NCBI GenBank assembly: GCA_934511465.1
Contig: CAKSWG010000007.1
Coordinates: forward strand, 1 to 64,000
Source of the DNA: an uncultured Faecalibacterium sp.
GTDB lineage: Bacteria > Bacillota > Clostridia > Oscillospirales > Ruminococcaceae
Length of the DNA: 64,000 bases
Direction: 5' to 3'
Numbering within the stretch: the stretch's first letter is position 1; each line of letters starts with the position of its first letter. Positions 52,994-61,025 of this stretch are shown here, piece by piece. Below the pieces are notes generated by a model, which saw only the letters and a list, made by a program, of their open reading frames with translations, did not search any database and was not told the origin of the DNA. Both the position numbers and the translations under genes were made by a program.

Positions 52994-54079
52994 CTACGTT
53001 AGCCCGAACATCTCCATGCATTCTGCGGCGACCTCATCCACCTTGCCAAAATCCACAGCCGCGCGGTAGTAGGTCTCCAGCTCATCGTGGCAGCTCTTGG
53101 CCTGTGCCATCAATGCGCTGGCCTGCTCCAGAAGCTCTGCGGCAGCGCGCTCGTTGAAGCGCAGCCGTGCACGGTATCCGGCCAGATTTTCCCGGTCCAG
53201 AAAGCGCGTGCACCGCACAGCCTGCACGCCGGGCAGCTGCACCGGATGCCAGCGGTTGTCGGTGAGGAAGGCAAGCTTCAATTCGGGGATGATGATATGG
53301 TCGATCTTATCCTCCGGGTGCATGGCGCACGGGCAGGTGATCAGGTGGTAGCCCCGGGTCAGCGCTTCGGCGCGGATGAGCTCCAGCAAAAGCCGCGACA
53401 CTGCGCCATAATCATCCCGGAACACGATGAACTTGCTGGCAAGGGCCTGCACGGTACCCTGATAGAACACCTCGCCCTTGGGCGTGACAGCGGAAAGCAG
53501 CCGCAGCTCCTCTGTGCCGGTGCCCTCGGTGCGGGGGAGCACCCGTGCACATAAGCGCTTTACGTAGCGGCGCACTTTTTCAAAGTTGGCGCTGCAAGCC
53601 TCGGCCCGGCGGCTGTCCAGCAAAAGACTGCCCGCCGATGCAATATACCGTGCCGCACGGCTGCGCAGCATGGCATTGCGCGCAAACAGGGCTTTGATCT
53701 CGGCGGTGTTCTGGTGCAGCTTTTCTGTATCGATGGTATGGTACAGGCTCACCACCACTTCATCTGCGCCGGGCGCGTCCGGTTCCACCACATGGGGCGC
53801 TGTAGCGTCCACGATGGCCCGGTGCTGCCCGGGCAGGATCACGCCGTCCAGACTGTCCGGGTCGCTGGCACAGTGGATGCGCTGGGCCAATTCGCCACGC
53901 TGCTCCGCCGCGCGGGCCAGCCGCTTCATCAAGGTGGATTTGCCGCAGCCCGGTCCGCTTTTGATCAGATACATCTGCATTCCGGGTTCGCGGCGCAGCG
54001 GTTCAAAATAACCCTTGAACCCGGCAGGCGTTGTGGCCCCCAGAAAAAAATCAATGGAATCGTACCGTGTGGTCTCCAT
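52994..54079 (-). CDS. P-loop ATPase of unknown role (PRK06851-like)
   Basis: A 361-residue protein with Walker A KSGPGCGKSTLMKRL near residue 41. The N-terminal part contains FFLGATTPAGFKGYFEPL, and mid-protein motifs (IHCASDPDSLDGVI; HVVEPDAPGADEVV) resemble a conserved Firmicutes family of uncharacterised ATPases. A second, degenerate P-loop-like half is possible. It lies between a repair helicase and a uracil-DNA glycosylase on the same strand, with short gaps (26 and 53 nt), so a link to DNA repair or sporulation is possible but unproven. Confidence 0.75.
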   Translation of the reverse strand: METTRYDSIDFFLGATTPAGFKGYFEPLRREPGMQMYLIKSGPGCGKSTLMKRLARAAEQRGELAQRIHCASDPDSLDGVILPGQHRAIVDATAPHVVEPDAPGADEVVVSLYHTIDTEKLHQNTAEIKALFARNAMLRSRAARYIASAGSLLLDSRRAEACSANFEKVRRYVKRLCARVLPRTEGTGTEELRLLSAVTPKGEVFYQGTVQALASKFIVFRDDYGAVSRLLLELIRAEALTRGYHLITCPCAMHPEDKIDHIIIPELKLAFLTDNRWHPVQLPGVQAVRCTRFLDRENLAGYRARLRFNERAAAELLEQASALMAQAKSCHDELETYYRAAVDFGKVDEVAAECMEMFGLT

Positions 54080-54132
54080 ACTATAACACCTCTCTTTTGC
54101 TTTAGAGTATGCAAAAGAGGGGTGTTTGGTTC

Positions 54133-54702
54133 TTATTGGTAGGTGTGGTCACACACCTTTTCGATCGTTTCCCGCAGTGCGACGAAATCCGCAAAGGCAG
54201 CGGGCTTGTTCTGCGGGCTGCGCAGCAAAGCGGCAGGATGGAAGGTGCCCATAAACAGCACACCGCCTTTTTCAAAGAACTGGCCGTGTTCCTTCGTGAC
54301 GGAGAAATCCTTGCGGATCATCCGCTGCGCAGCGATGCGGCCAAGGCAGACCACGATCTTTGGCTTCAGCAGCCGGAACTGCTCCCGCAGCCAAGGCATG
54401 CAGGCTTCGCTCTCGGCGGGCAGCGGGTCCCGGTTCTGGGGCGGGCGGCACTTGACGATGTTGGCAATGTAGCAGTTCTGGCTGCGGTCCAGATCAATGG
54501 CAAACAGGTACTTGTCCAGCAGCTGGCCGCTGCGGCCCACAAAAGGCAGGCCCTGCTCATCCTCGCTCTGGCCCGGGCCCTCGCCCACAAACAGGACCTC
54601 GGCGTTCTGTGCGCCCTGCCCAAATACCACATTGGTGCGGGTGGAGCACAGCTCGCACCGGGTGCAGGCAAGGCATTCCGTTTTTAGTGTATCCCAATCC
54701 AT
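54133..54702 (-). CDS. Family 4-type uracil-DNA glycosylase (Fe-S)
   Basis: Removes uracil from DNA. The 189-residue protein has the Fe-S cysteines (Cys13 and Cys16 in CLACTRCELC, plus NIVKCRPP and SEACMPWL), the catalytic motif GEGPGQSEDEQG with FVGRSGQLLD, and the late motif TFHPAALLR. I prefer the ATG at 54702 behind GAGGGAGA; a TTG at 54720 would start before that site. First gene of a possible three-gene minus-strand repair operon. Confidence 0.93.
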   Translation of the reverse strand: MDWDTLKTECLACTRCELCSTRTNVVFGQGAQNAEVLFVGEGPGQSEDEQGLPFVGRSGQLLDKYLFAIDLDRSQNCYIANIVKCRPPQNRDPLPAESEACMPWLREQFRLLKPKIVVCLGRIAAQRMIRKDFSVTKEHGQFFEKGGVLFMGTFHPAALLRSPQNKPAAFADFVALRETIEKVCDHTYQ

Positions 54703-54767
54703 GACGCTGATCTCCCTCAAAACGATATGATATTTTATTCACAAATCGAAACGCTTTTTCTCCTAAA

Positions 54768-54796
54768 ATAATAGCACAAAAAGCCAATTTTGTCTT
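54768..54796 (-). promoter_or_regulatory. Promoter of the uracil-DNA glycosylase gene
   Basis: Minus-strand AAGACA (54796-54791), 17-bp spacer, TGCTATTAT extended -10 (54773-54768). Its -35 overlaps the pta -35 by two bases. Confidence 0.6.
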
Positions 54797-54822
54797 GAAC
54801 TTTTTGCCGGGTGTGCTAGAAT
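54795..54822 (+). promoter_or_regulatory. pta promoter
   Basis: TTGAAC (54795-54800), 16-bp spacer, TGCTAGAAT extended -10 (TAGAAT at 54817-54822). Confidence 0.75.
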
Positions 54823-54897
54823 AAAAGAGAAAGGCATCCTTGTGTCCAACAGACACCTGGGTGCGAATATTGGAAAGTAAATTCGGAGGTAATCACA

Positions 54898-55923
54898 ATG
54901 GCTGATATGTTTGCACCGCTGGTAGCACAGCTGAAGGCAAATCCCAAGACGATCGTTTTCACCGAGGGCAATGATCCCCGCATTCTGGAGGCTGCTGCAA
55001 AGCTGCTGGCTGAGGGCGTGCTGAAGGTCGTCATGGTGGGCAACGAGGCTGAGTGCAAGGCTGCTGCCGCCGCCGGTAATTTTGATATTTCCGCTGCCGA
55101 GATCATCGACCCTGAGAACTACGCAGGCTTCGATGAGATGGTCAACACCATGGTGGAACTGCGCAAGGGCAAGCAGACCGCTGAGGAGTGCACTGCTCTG
55201 CTGAAAAAGTCCAACTACTTTGGCACCATGCTGGTGAAGATGGGCAAGGCTGACTGCCTGCTGGGCGGCGCTACTTACTCCACCGCCGACACCATCCGTC
55301 CCGCTCTGCAGCTGGTCAAGACCAAGAAGGGTGCACATCTGGTGAGCTCCTGCTTTATTCTGGACCGCGACTGCGGCGAAGAGGGCCTGAAGCGTATTGC
55401 CATGGGCGACTGCGCCGTGAACATCGACTACACCGATACCGTTGATAAGGCTACCGGTGAGGTCAAGGTCCCTGCCGCTGCAAAGCTGGCTGAGGTTGCC
55501 GTTGAGACTGCCAAGACCGCAAAGTTGTTCGGCATCGACCCGAAGGTGGCTGTGCTGAGCTTCTCCACCAAGGGCTCCGGCAAGGGCGGCACCGTTGCTC
55601 TGAGCCACGACGCTGTCATCAAGGCTCAGGAGATGGACCCCGAGCTGGCTGTGGACGGCGAGCTGCAGTTTGATGCTGCCGTTGCTCCCGAAGTGGCACA
55701 GGTCAAGTGCAAGGGCAGCAAGGTGGCTGGTCAGGCCAACACCTTCATCTTCCCCTGCATCGAGGCCGGCAACATCGGCTATAAGATCGCTCAGCGTCTG
55801 GGCGGTTATGCGGCTTACGGCCCCATCCTGCAGGGCCTGAATGCTCCCATCAACGACCTGTCCCGTGGCTGCAACGCCGACGAGGTCTACAAGATGAGCC
55901 TGATCACCGCTTGCCAGTCTTGA
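54898..55923 (+). CDS. pta: Phosphate acetyltransferase
   Basis: Interconverts acetyl-CoA and acetyl phosphate; with acetate kinase it makes ATP and acetate, or runs in reverse for acetate uptake. The 341-residue short form has FTEGNDPRILEAA, ADCLLGGATYSTADTIRPALQ, GFSTKGSG-like FSTKGSGKGG, and NTFIFPCIEAGNIGYKIAQR near the C-terminus. Start at the ATG at 54898 after GGAGG. No ackA is adjacent. Strong codon bias suggests high expression. Confidence 0.97.
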   Translation: MADMFAPLVAQLKANPKTIVFTEGNDPRILEAAAKLLAEGVLKVVMVGNEAECKAAAAAGNFDISAAEIIDPENYAGFDEMVNTMVELRKGKQTAEECTALLKKSNYFGTMLVKMGKADCLLGGATYSTADTIRPALQLVKTKKGAHLVSSCFILDRDCGEEGLKRIAMGDCAVNIDYTDTVDKATGEVKVPAAAKLAEVAVETAKTAKLFGIDPKVAVLSFSTKGSGKGGTVALSHDAVIKAQEMDPELAVDGELQFDAAVAPEVAQVKCKGSKVAGQANTFIFPCIEAGNIGYKIAQRLGGYAAYGPILQGLNAPINDLSRGCNADEVYKMSLITACQS

Positions 55924-55991
55924 TTTGACTGACTGAAAATAGCCGCCGTATTCGATCTGGCTTTTTTCAGCAGAATTATTTTGTTGAACTG

Positions 55992-56029
55992 CACCCCGGA
56001 AAATCCACGGATTTTCCGGGGTGTTTTTT
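55992..56029 (+). terminator. pta terminator
   Basis: CACCCCGGAAAATC (55992-56005) and its exact complement (56010-56023), CACG loop, then six T. Confidence 0.95.
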
Positions 56030-56057
56030 CACATGCAATAAATGGCATCGCCACCCC

Positions 56058-56086
56058 TTGCAATCCGACTGCATTTATGGTACAAT
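56058..56086 (+). promoter_or_regulatory. SRP RNA promoter
   Basis: TTGCAA (56058-56063), 17-bp spacer, TGGTACAAT extended -10 (TACAAT at 56081-56086). Confidence 0.8.
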
Positions 56087-56110
56087 ATTCTGGCATTCAA
56101 CGAATGTGTC

Positions 56111-56289
56111 GGACAGCGCCTGCTGCGTGGTTCGGCATACGGATGCGGGTCCTGTACGATGGATTCGCTGTGAACCAGGTCAGGTGGGGAACCAAGCAGC
56201 CTTAAGCAGTGCGTTCGTGCGTTTCAGTAAGCCTGCATCCGTATGCCGAGTTACGCAAGGCGGGGACAAAACCCCGTCGAGCGCTGTCC
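56111..56289 (+). ncRNA. ffs: Signal recognition particle RNA (4.5S-like)
   Basis: The apical Ffh-binding domain reads CCAGGTCAGG-TGG-GGAA-CCA-AGCAGCC (56175-56201): conserved asymmetric and symmetric loops, with a compensated TGG/CCA stem instead of TCC/GGA. A 17-bp helix joins 56133-56149 to 56232-56248, and GGACAGCGC (56111-56119) pairs with GCGCTGTCC (56281-56289), followed by TTTTTATTTT as terminator. The RNA of about 180 nt is longer than the E. coli form and carries an extra 3' hairpin (CGGGG/CCCCG). Position before dnaX matches Bacillus. Exact ends are inferred. Confidence 0.9.
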
Positions 56290-56319
56290 TTTTTATTTTG
56301 CCGGAAAGGGGAAAAGGCT

Positions 56320-58176
56320 ATGTACCGTGCCTTATACCGCAAGTGGAGGCCCCAGCGTTTTGAGGACGTCGTGGGCCAGCACGCCATCGTTACGGCCCTC
56401 AAAAACCAGATCACGGCAAACCGCGTGGGCCACGCCTACCTGTTTACCGGCGTGCGCGGCACCGGCAAGACCACCTGTGCCAAAATTTTTGCCAAGGCAG
56501 TCAACTGTCTGCATCCGGTAAACGGCGACCCCTGCGGCGAATGCGAGATCTGCAAGGGCATCGACAACGGCAGCATTTTGGACGTGGTGGAGATGGATGC
56601 AGCTTCCAACAACGGCGTGGACGATATCCGCGACCTGCGCGACGAGACTGCCTACACCCCAAGCGCCTGCAAATATAAGGTGTATATCATCGACGAGGTG
56701 CACATGCTGTCCACGGCGGCCTTCAACGCACTGCTCAAAACGCTGGAAGAACCGCCCGCCCACGTTATTTTTATTCTGGCAACCACCGAGATCCAGAAGG
56801 TGCCCGCCACCATTCTCTCGCGCTGCCAGCGGTACGATTTCACCCGCATCGGGCCGGAGGATATCGCCCACCGGGTGGAATACATTGCAGGCGAGGAACA
56901 TTTGGAACTGACGCCGGACGGCGCCGAACTGATCGCCCGTCTGGCCGATGGCGCCCTGCGCGATGCACTGTCCATTCTGGATACCTGCGCCGGTGTGACG
57001 GCAAAGATCGACGCAGATGTGGTGCGCCGTATGGCGGGTGTGACCGACCGCAGTTATCTGTTCCGTATCTCGGACGCGCTGGAAGCGCAGGATGGCGCAG
57101 CGGCGCTGGCGCAGCTGGCGCAGCTGCGCCAGCAGTCGGTGGATGTGAAGCGCCTGACCGAGGAACTCATTGCCCACTATCGTGCCCTGATGCTGGCCGC
57201 GCTGCCCGGCGGGCAGGCGCTGCTTTCCGGTGTTTCGCCGGAGGAGGAAGCTCTCTATCTGGAAAAAGGCCCGCAGATGGGTCAGCGCGAAGCCATCCGT
57301 GCCATTCGTGCACTGGGCAATGCGCTGGAACACATGACCCGCGGCAGTGACCAGCGCATTGAGCTGGAACTTGCATTGTTCAGTCTTTCAGAACCGCCGC
57401 AGCAGGTGCAGGCCGTACCGGTACAGAGTGCGCCTGCCCGCATGACCAGCCAGCCAGCCGCACCGCAGCCGTTTGCTTCGGCTCCTGTGGCGCAGCCATT
57501 CATCCGTGCACCGGTTCAGGAGGCACCCGCAGCAGAACCGGCTCCTGTGCCGCTCGAGGAGCCCGTGACGCCGCCTGCACCTGCACCGCAGGCCGCAGAG
57601 CAAAAACAGGCAGAACCGGCCCCAGCACCGGCCGAGGAAGTACCGCCGCTGCCGGAAGAACCGCCGGTGCAGCAGACGGAAGCTCTGCCGTGGGACGAGC
57701 CCGCAGCACAGCCGACGCCGTCCGTACAGGAAACCGTGCCGGAAAAACCTGCGTCGAATCCGCAGCCGGAGCCTGTGCCGCAGGAGCCGGCAAAACCGGC
57801 ACCGGAAACGCCGCGTACTGCCGTGCAGGAAGGTCCGTACCCGTACTGGCCGCAGGTGGTGCAGCAATTGCAGGAAAAAGACCCCATGCTCTATACCTAT
57901 CTGCGCAAATCCAAGGCGTATTTTGATGGTACCCGTGTGCTGATCGACGGCGGCAAGACCTTCCGCGATTTTATCCGCGCCAACAAGGACAGCCAGCGGC
58001 TCATCAAAAAGCTGATCAAGGATGTGTCCGGCACAGCGGTGCCCATCGGCCCCTATGAGCCAAAGGCGGCAAGCAAAGCAGTTTCCAACGCAGAGCAGTC
58101 GCTCCACGCGCTGGAAAAGCTGGGGCTGGATGTGTCCATCGAGGATTCCGCAAGGAAAAAGACAAATACTATTTAA
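56320..58176 (+). CDS. dnaX: DNA polymerase III subunit gamma/tau
   Basis: Clamp-loader ATPase, 618 residues. Opens with YRALYRKWRPQRFEDVVGQ, then Walker A GVRGTGKTT, the zinc module (CLHPVNGDPCGECEIC), Walker B YIIDEVHML and the SRC motif SRCQRYDF. After domain III comes a Pro/Ala/Glu-rich linker of about 150 residues (roughly 370-540) and a short C-terminal tau-like domain. The start is the ATG at 56320 after GGAAAGGGG; the frame reaches back to 56209 but only within the SRP RNA. I see no obvious frameshift signal. Confidence 0.97.
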   Translation: MYRALYRKWRPQRFEDVVGQHAIVTALKNQITANRVGHAYLFTGVRGTGKTTCAKIFAKAVNCLHPVNGDPCGECEICKGIDNGSILDVVEMDAASNNGVDDIRDLRDETAYTPSACKYKVYIIDEVHMLSTAAFNALLKTLEEPPAHVIFILATTEIQKVPATILSRCQRYDFTRIGPEDIAHRVEYIAGEEHLELTPDGAELIARLADGALRDALSILDTCAGVTAKIDADVVRRMAGVTDRSYLFRISDALEAQDGAAALAQLAQLRQQSVDVKRLTEELIAHYRALMLAALPGGQALLSGVSPEEEALYLEKGPQMGQREAIRAIRALGNALEHMTRGSDQRIELELALFSLSEPPQQVQAVPVQSAPARMTSQPAAPQPFASAPVAQPFIRAPVQEAPAAEPAPVPLEEPVTPPAPAPQAAEQKQAEPAPAPAEEVPPLPEEPPVQQTEALPWDEPAAQPTPSVQETVPEKPASNPQPEPVPQEPAKPAPETPRTAVQEGPYPYWPQVVQQLQEKDPMLYTYLRKSKAYFDGTRVLIDGGKTFRDFIRANKDSQRLIKKLIKDVSGTAVPIGPYEPKAASKAVSNAEQSLHALEKLGLDVSIEDSARKKTNTI

Positions 58177-58192
58177 AAAGGAGTAACCAATT

Positions 58193-58531
58193 ATGAAAGC
58201 AAGAATGCCCGCAGGCTTTGGCCGCCCCGATATGAACGCCCTCATGCGTCAGGCACAGAAGATGCAGGAGGATATGAAGGCAAAGCAGGCCGAACTGGAA
58301 GCTGCTGAGTACACTGGCAGTGCTGCCGGTGAAATGGTCACGGTCAGGATGAATGGCAAGCACGAAGTGCTGTCCATCAGCATCAAGCCGGAGGCTGTGG
58401 ACCCGGATGATATTGAAATGCTGGAAGATATGGTGGCTGCAGCCATCAATGCTACCGTCAAGCAGGTGGACGAAACGGCCGAAGCTGAAATGGGCAAGCT
58501 GACCGGCGGTATGAACATCCCCGGTCTCTGA
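58193..58531 (+). CDS. ebfC: YbaB/EbfC family nucleoid-associated protein
   Basis: A 112-residue DNA-binding protein. The N-terminal coiled region (MNALMRQAQKMQEDMKAKQAEL) and the core EYTGSAAGEMVTVRMNGKHEV with IKPEAVDPDDIEMLEDMV are typical. It lies 16 nt after dnaX and 19 nt before recR, the standard dnaX-ebfC-recR cluster. Confidence 0.96.
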   Translation: MKARMPAGFGRPDMNALMRQAQKMQEDMKAKQAELEAAEYTGSAAGEMVTVRMNGKHEVLSISIKPEAVDPDDIEMLEDMVAAAINATVKQVDETAEAEMGKLTGGMNIPGL

Positions 58532-58550
58532 TCCGGCAGGAGGGAAGAAC

Positions 58551-59150
58551 ATGGGCTATACTGCAGCCCCGCTGGAAAAGCTGATCGAAGAGTTCAGCAA
58601 ATTTCCGGGCATCGGGCGCAAGGGTGCTACCCGTATGGCATATCAGGTGCTGAGCATGTCGGATGAAGACGCTGCAGCTCTGGCAGGTGCGATCCAGGGT
58701 GCTCACACCAAGCTTCATCGCTGCCGCATCTGCCAGAACTATACGGAGGCAGAGCTTTGCCCCATCTGTGCCAGCACAAAGCGGGATCCCTCTGTCATCT
58801 GTGTGGTGGAAACGCCCCGCGATGTTCAGGCGTTTGAGCGCACCCGGGAATACCATGGCCTGTACCATGTGCTGCACGGCCTGCTCAGCCCGATGGACGG
58901 CATCACCGCAGAGCAGCTGTGCGTCAAGGAGCTTCTGGCCCGTTTGGGAGATGGCAAGGTGAAAGAGGTCATCATGGCCATGAACCCGACGGTAGAAGGA
59001 GAGGCTACTGCCATGTATCTGGCAAAGCTCATCAAACCGCTGGGCATCAAAACCACCCGTCTGGCCTACGGTCTGCCGGTAGGTGCAAGTCTGGAGTACA
59101 CAGACGAGACCACCTTGTACCGTGCGCTTTCGGGCCGTGGTGAGCTGTGA
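58551..59150 (+). CDS. recR: Recombination protein RecR
   Basis: Acts with RecF and RecO in recombinational repair. The 199-residue protein has the N-terminal HhH (FSKFPGIGRKGATRMAYQVL), the C4 zinc finger (CRICQNYTEAELCPIC), the Toprim domain (ICVVETPRDVQAFE ... HGLLSPMDGI) and the C-terminal GLPVGASLEYTDETTLYRAL. Start at the ATG after GGAGGG. Confidence 0.97.
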   Translation: MGYTAAPLEKLIEEFSKFPGIGRKGATRMAYQVLSMSDEDAAALAGAIQGAHTKLHRCRICQNYTEAELCPICASTKRDPSVICVVETPRDVQAFERTREYHGLYHVLHGLLSPMDGITAEQLCVKELLARLGDGKVKEVIMAMNPTVEGEATAMYLAKLIKPLGIKTTRLAYGLPVGASLEYTDETTLYRALSGRGEL

Positions 59151-59186
59151 TTTGGAAATAATTTACAGTTTCTTCAAAAACGGCTC

Positions 59187-59214
59187 TTGCAAAACCGTGA
59201 AAAAATGGTATACT
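59187..59214 (+). promoter_or_regulatory. smpB promoter
   Basis: TTGCAA (59187-59192), 16-bp spacer, TGGTATACT extended -10 (TATACT at 59209-59214). Confidence 0.75.
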
Positions 59215-59248
59215 GATACAACAGAAACGGAGAAAGGAGGCGCGCAGC

Positions 59249-59731
59249 ATGGCACCCACCAAAGAGCGTCCGGCGACCAAAACCATCGCCACCAACCGTG
59301 AAGCGCGCCACGAGTATTTTGTTCTGGAAGCGCTGGAAACGGGTGTGGAGCTGAAGGGCACAGAGGTGAAAAGCCTGCGTGCCGGAGGCGTCAACCTGAA
59401 AGACAGCTGGGTCGATATTGAGGATGGCGAGCTGCTGGTGAAGGGGATGCATATCAGCCCCTACGACCACGGAAACATGTTCAATCAGGACCCCATGCGT
59501 GTCCGGCGTCTGCTGGCACACAAAAGTGAGATCCGGCGGCTGCACCAGCAGTGCAAGCTGCAGGGTTACACCCTTGTGCCGCTCTCGCTTTATTTCAAGC
59601 ATGGCCGCGTAAAAATGGAAGTGGGCCTTTGCAAAGGCAAAAAGCTCTACGATAAGCGTGCAGACGCCGCACAGCGCGACGCAAAGCGTTCCATTGACCG
59701 TGCCATGAAGTCCAACGGCAAATATTATTGA
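59249..59731 (+). CDS. smpB: SsrA-binding protein SmpB
   Basis: Binds tmRNA and delivers it to stalled ribosomes. The 160-residue protein has ATNREARHEYFVLE, the GVELKGTEVKSLRAG core, MHISPYDHGN and the basic C-terminal tail with DKRADAAQRDAKRSIDRAM. Start at the ATG after AAAGGAGG. The tmRNA gene follows 70 nt later on the same strand, and may be co-transcribed since no clear separate promoter is seen in the gap. Confidence 0.97.
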   Translation: MAPTKERPATKTIATNREARHEYFVLEALETGVELKGTEVKSLRAGGVNLKDSWVDIEDGELLVKGMHISPYDHGNMFNQDPMRVRRLLAHKSEIRRLHQQCKLQGYTLVPLSLYFKHGRVKMEVGLCKGKKLYDKRADAAQRDAKRSIDRAMKSNGKYY

Positions 59732-59801
59732 TCCTTTCAGACCGCTTCCTGAAGCGGAACTTTTCCAAAGCTTTCTGCACACTGCAAGGTGTGCTTTATA
59801 A

Positions 59802-60152
59802 GGGGGCGTAAAGGTTTCGACGGGGAGAGCGAGGTCTGGGCAGCGGGTAGCAGTGGGGGAACTGCTCTATAACTCCTCCAAAAAAATTAACTGACAATAA
59901 CAATTCTCAGTTGCTCGCAGCCTGAGTGCTGCGCGTTCCGCCCACTCTTGTGTCGTGTGGGGCCGGGGCGTCCTTTAGACACAGCACCTGAACGGACCTA
60001 AGCTTTGCGGACCGGCAGGAACTCATGAAGCTACCAATGCGCTAGCCTGACGATCGGCGTGGCGCGGCGGGAATGTTGTAGATCGCCTGCACCCGGAGAC
60101 ACCTGCACTGAGCTCTTTTCGGACATGGGTTCGACTCCCATCGCCTCCACCA
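59802..60152 (+). ncRNA. ssrA: Transfer-messenger RNA
   Basis: The 5' end GGGGGCG (59802-59808) pairs with CGCCTCC (60142-60148) before an encoded CCA, and the T-loop GGGTTCGACTCCC is present. The tag frame ends at TGA (59923-59925) and reads DNNNSQLLAA if translation resumes at the GAC at 59893; with the charged Ala the tag would be A-DNNNSQLLAA. The resume codon is inferred by analogy with the usual position after pseudoknot 1 and is not proven. The LLAA end is the expected ClpXP signal. Confidence 0.95.
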
Positions 60153-60156
60153 CGCA

Positions 60157-60200
60157 AAAAAGCACGTTGATTCGCAAGAAGTCGGCGTGCTTTTTCCTTT
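60157..60200 (+). terminator. tmRNA terminator
   Basis: AAAAAGCACG (60157-60166) and CGTGCTTTTT (60186-60195), followed by CCTTTT. Confidence 0.85.
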
Positions 60201-60217
60201 TGCTCACGCAAGAAGTC
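60173..60217 (+). repeat. 11-bp direct repeat after the tmRNA gene
   Basis: CGCAAGAAGTC occurs at 60173-60183 and again at 60207-60217, beside the integrase remnant. It may be part of an old attachment region. Confidence 0.45.
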
Positions 60218-60223
60218 ACGCAC

Positions 60224-60577
60224 ATGCAAACAAAAAAATATAAAATTCAACCGTTATTTGCGGGTTTTGGATTCAAAATCTTGAACAGAATACCATTGAC
60301 GGCCTGTGCGGTGTCCTTGACATTGGAAGAACCCACCGAGGAGCAGCGCGACCTGATCAACGCCCACCCGGAGGGCTGCGGCTTCTGGGCGTGGCTGTTT
60401 GAGTATACCGGGTTGCGTATGGGCGAAGCCAACGGTCTGCAATGGAAAATGGTGGCGCAGCAGCTCCTGGGCCATTCGGACATCATGACCACCCGGCGCA
60501 TCTACCAGCATCTGCGGGAGAAGGAAAACGCCCGGTACACGGCTCAGCTGGATGCCTATGTGAGCAAAAATCTTTAA
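60224..60577 (+). pseudogene. Tyrosine-recombinase (phage-type integrase) remnant
   Basis: An open frame of about 117 codons keeps two separated integrase pieces. The first, EYTGLRMGEANGLQW (around 60399-60443), is the catalytic Arg box. Directly after it comes QQLLGHSDIMTTRRIYQHL, the C-terminal box with His and the nucleophile Tyr. The stretch normally between them, including the HxLR motif (over 100 residues), is missing, and the N-terminal domain is gone, so the product cannot be active. It starts 72 nt after tmRNA, a classic integration target. The rest of the element is absent. Confidence 0.85.
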
Positions 60578-60592
60578 TTTCCCTACAAATTG

Positions 60593-60636
60593 CCCCGGGG
60601 AGCACGGTGAAAACTGGCTCCCCGGGGTAACTTTTT
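60593..60636 (+). terminator. Terminator after the integrase remnant
   Basis: CCCCGGGGAGC (60593-60603) pairs with GCTCCCCGGGG (60617-60627), then TAAC and TTTTT. Confidence 0.85.
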
Positions 60637-60670
60637 ACACTACAATCTCACTACAAGGCCCCCGCAAAAT

Positions 60671-60700
60671 CAGGCAATATTGGGCAGTATCTGGCAGTAT
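60671..60700 (+). repeat. Three tandem 10-bp repeats
   Basis: CAGGCAATAT, TGGGCAGTAT and CTGGCAGTAT lie head to tail (consensus NNGGCARTAT). One repeat per DNA turn suggests a protein-binding array, for example integrase arm sites of a lost element. Confidence 0.6.
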
Positions 60701-60715
60701 TTGACCACTGCGCAA

Positions 60716-60762
60716 AACGAAAAACCCGCGAAGCTACGAATTTTCAACGTAACTTCGCGGGT
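60716..60762 (-). terminator. tRNA-Leu terminator
   Basis: On the minus strand ACCCGCGAAG (60762-60753) pairs with CTTCGCGGGT (60733-60724) and is followed by a T-rich run toward 60716. It lies just past the tRNA 3' end. Confidence 0.8.
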
Positions 60763-60768
60763 ATCTTT

Positions 60769-60852
60769 TGGTGCGAGGGAGGGGACTCGAACCCCCAAGG
60801 ATAAACCACACGCACCTCAAACGTGCGCGTCTGCCAGTTCCGCCACCCTCGC
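60769..60852 (-). tRNA. tRNA-Leu (anticodon GAG)
   Basis: Acceptor stem GCGAGGG (60852-60846) pairs with CCCTCGC near the 3' end. The anticodon loop TTTGAGG gives GAG, with the long variable arm of class II tRNA, T-loop GGTTCGAGTCC, and an encoded CCA at 60771-60769. 84 nt. Confidence 0.95.
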
Positions 60853-60921
60853 ACACCATATTTACCTTTTGCTGCCCTATTGATCCCTGAGGTTTGGAAC
60901 CACATTGCGGACTGCTTGAAT

Positions 60922-60950
60922 ATATTACCACATTACCATCCGATAGTCAA
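60922..60950 (-). promoter_or_regulatory. tRNA-Leu promoter
   Basis: Minus-strand TTGACT (60950-60945), 17-bp spacer, TAATAT (60927-60922). Confidence 0.7.
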
Positions 60951-60995
60951 GCTCTTTTTTCTTTTTTAGAGTTTTTTGGTTTTCGGAAACAAGTA

Positions 60996-61025
60996 TTGAA
61001 ATCGACCCTGCATTGATGGTATAAT
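60996..61025 (+). promoter_or_regulatory. Promoter of the Asp23/Gls24 gene
   Basis: TTGAAA (60996-61001), 18-bp spacer, TGGTATAAT extended -10 (TATAAT at 61020-61025). Confidence 0.75.

Noticed and set aside
59791..59801. TGCTTTATA as tmRNA promoter
   Set aside because: It lies right against the mature 5' end, leaving no room for the start site; co-transcription with smpB is more likely.
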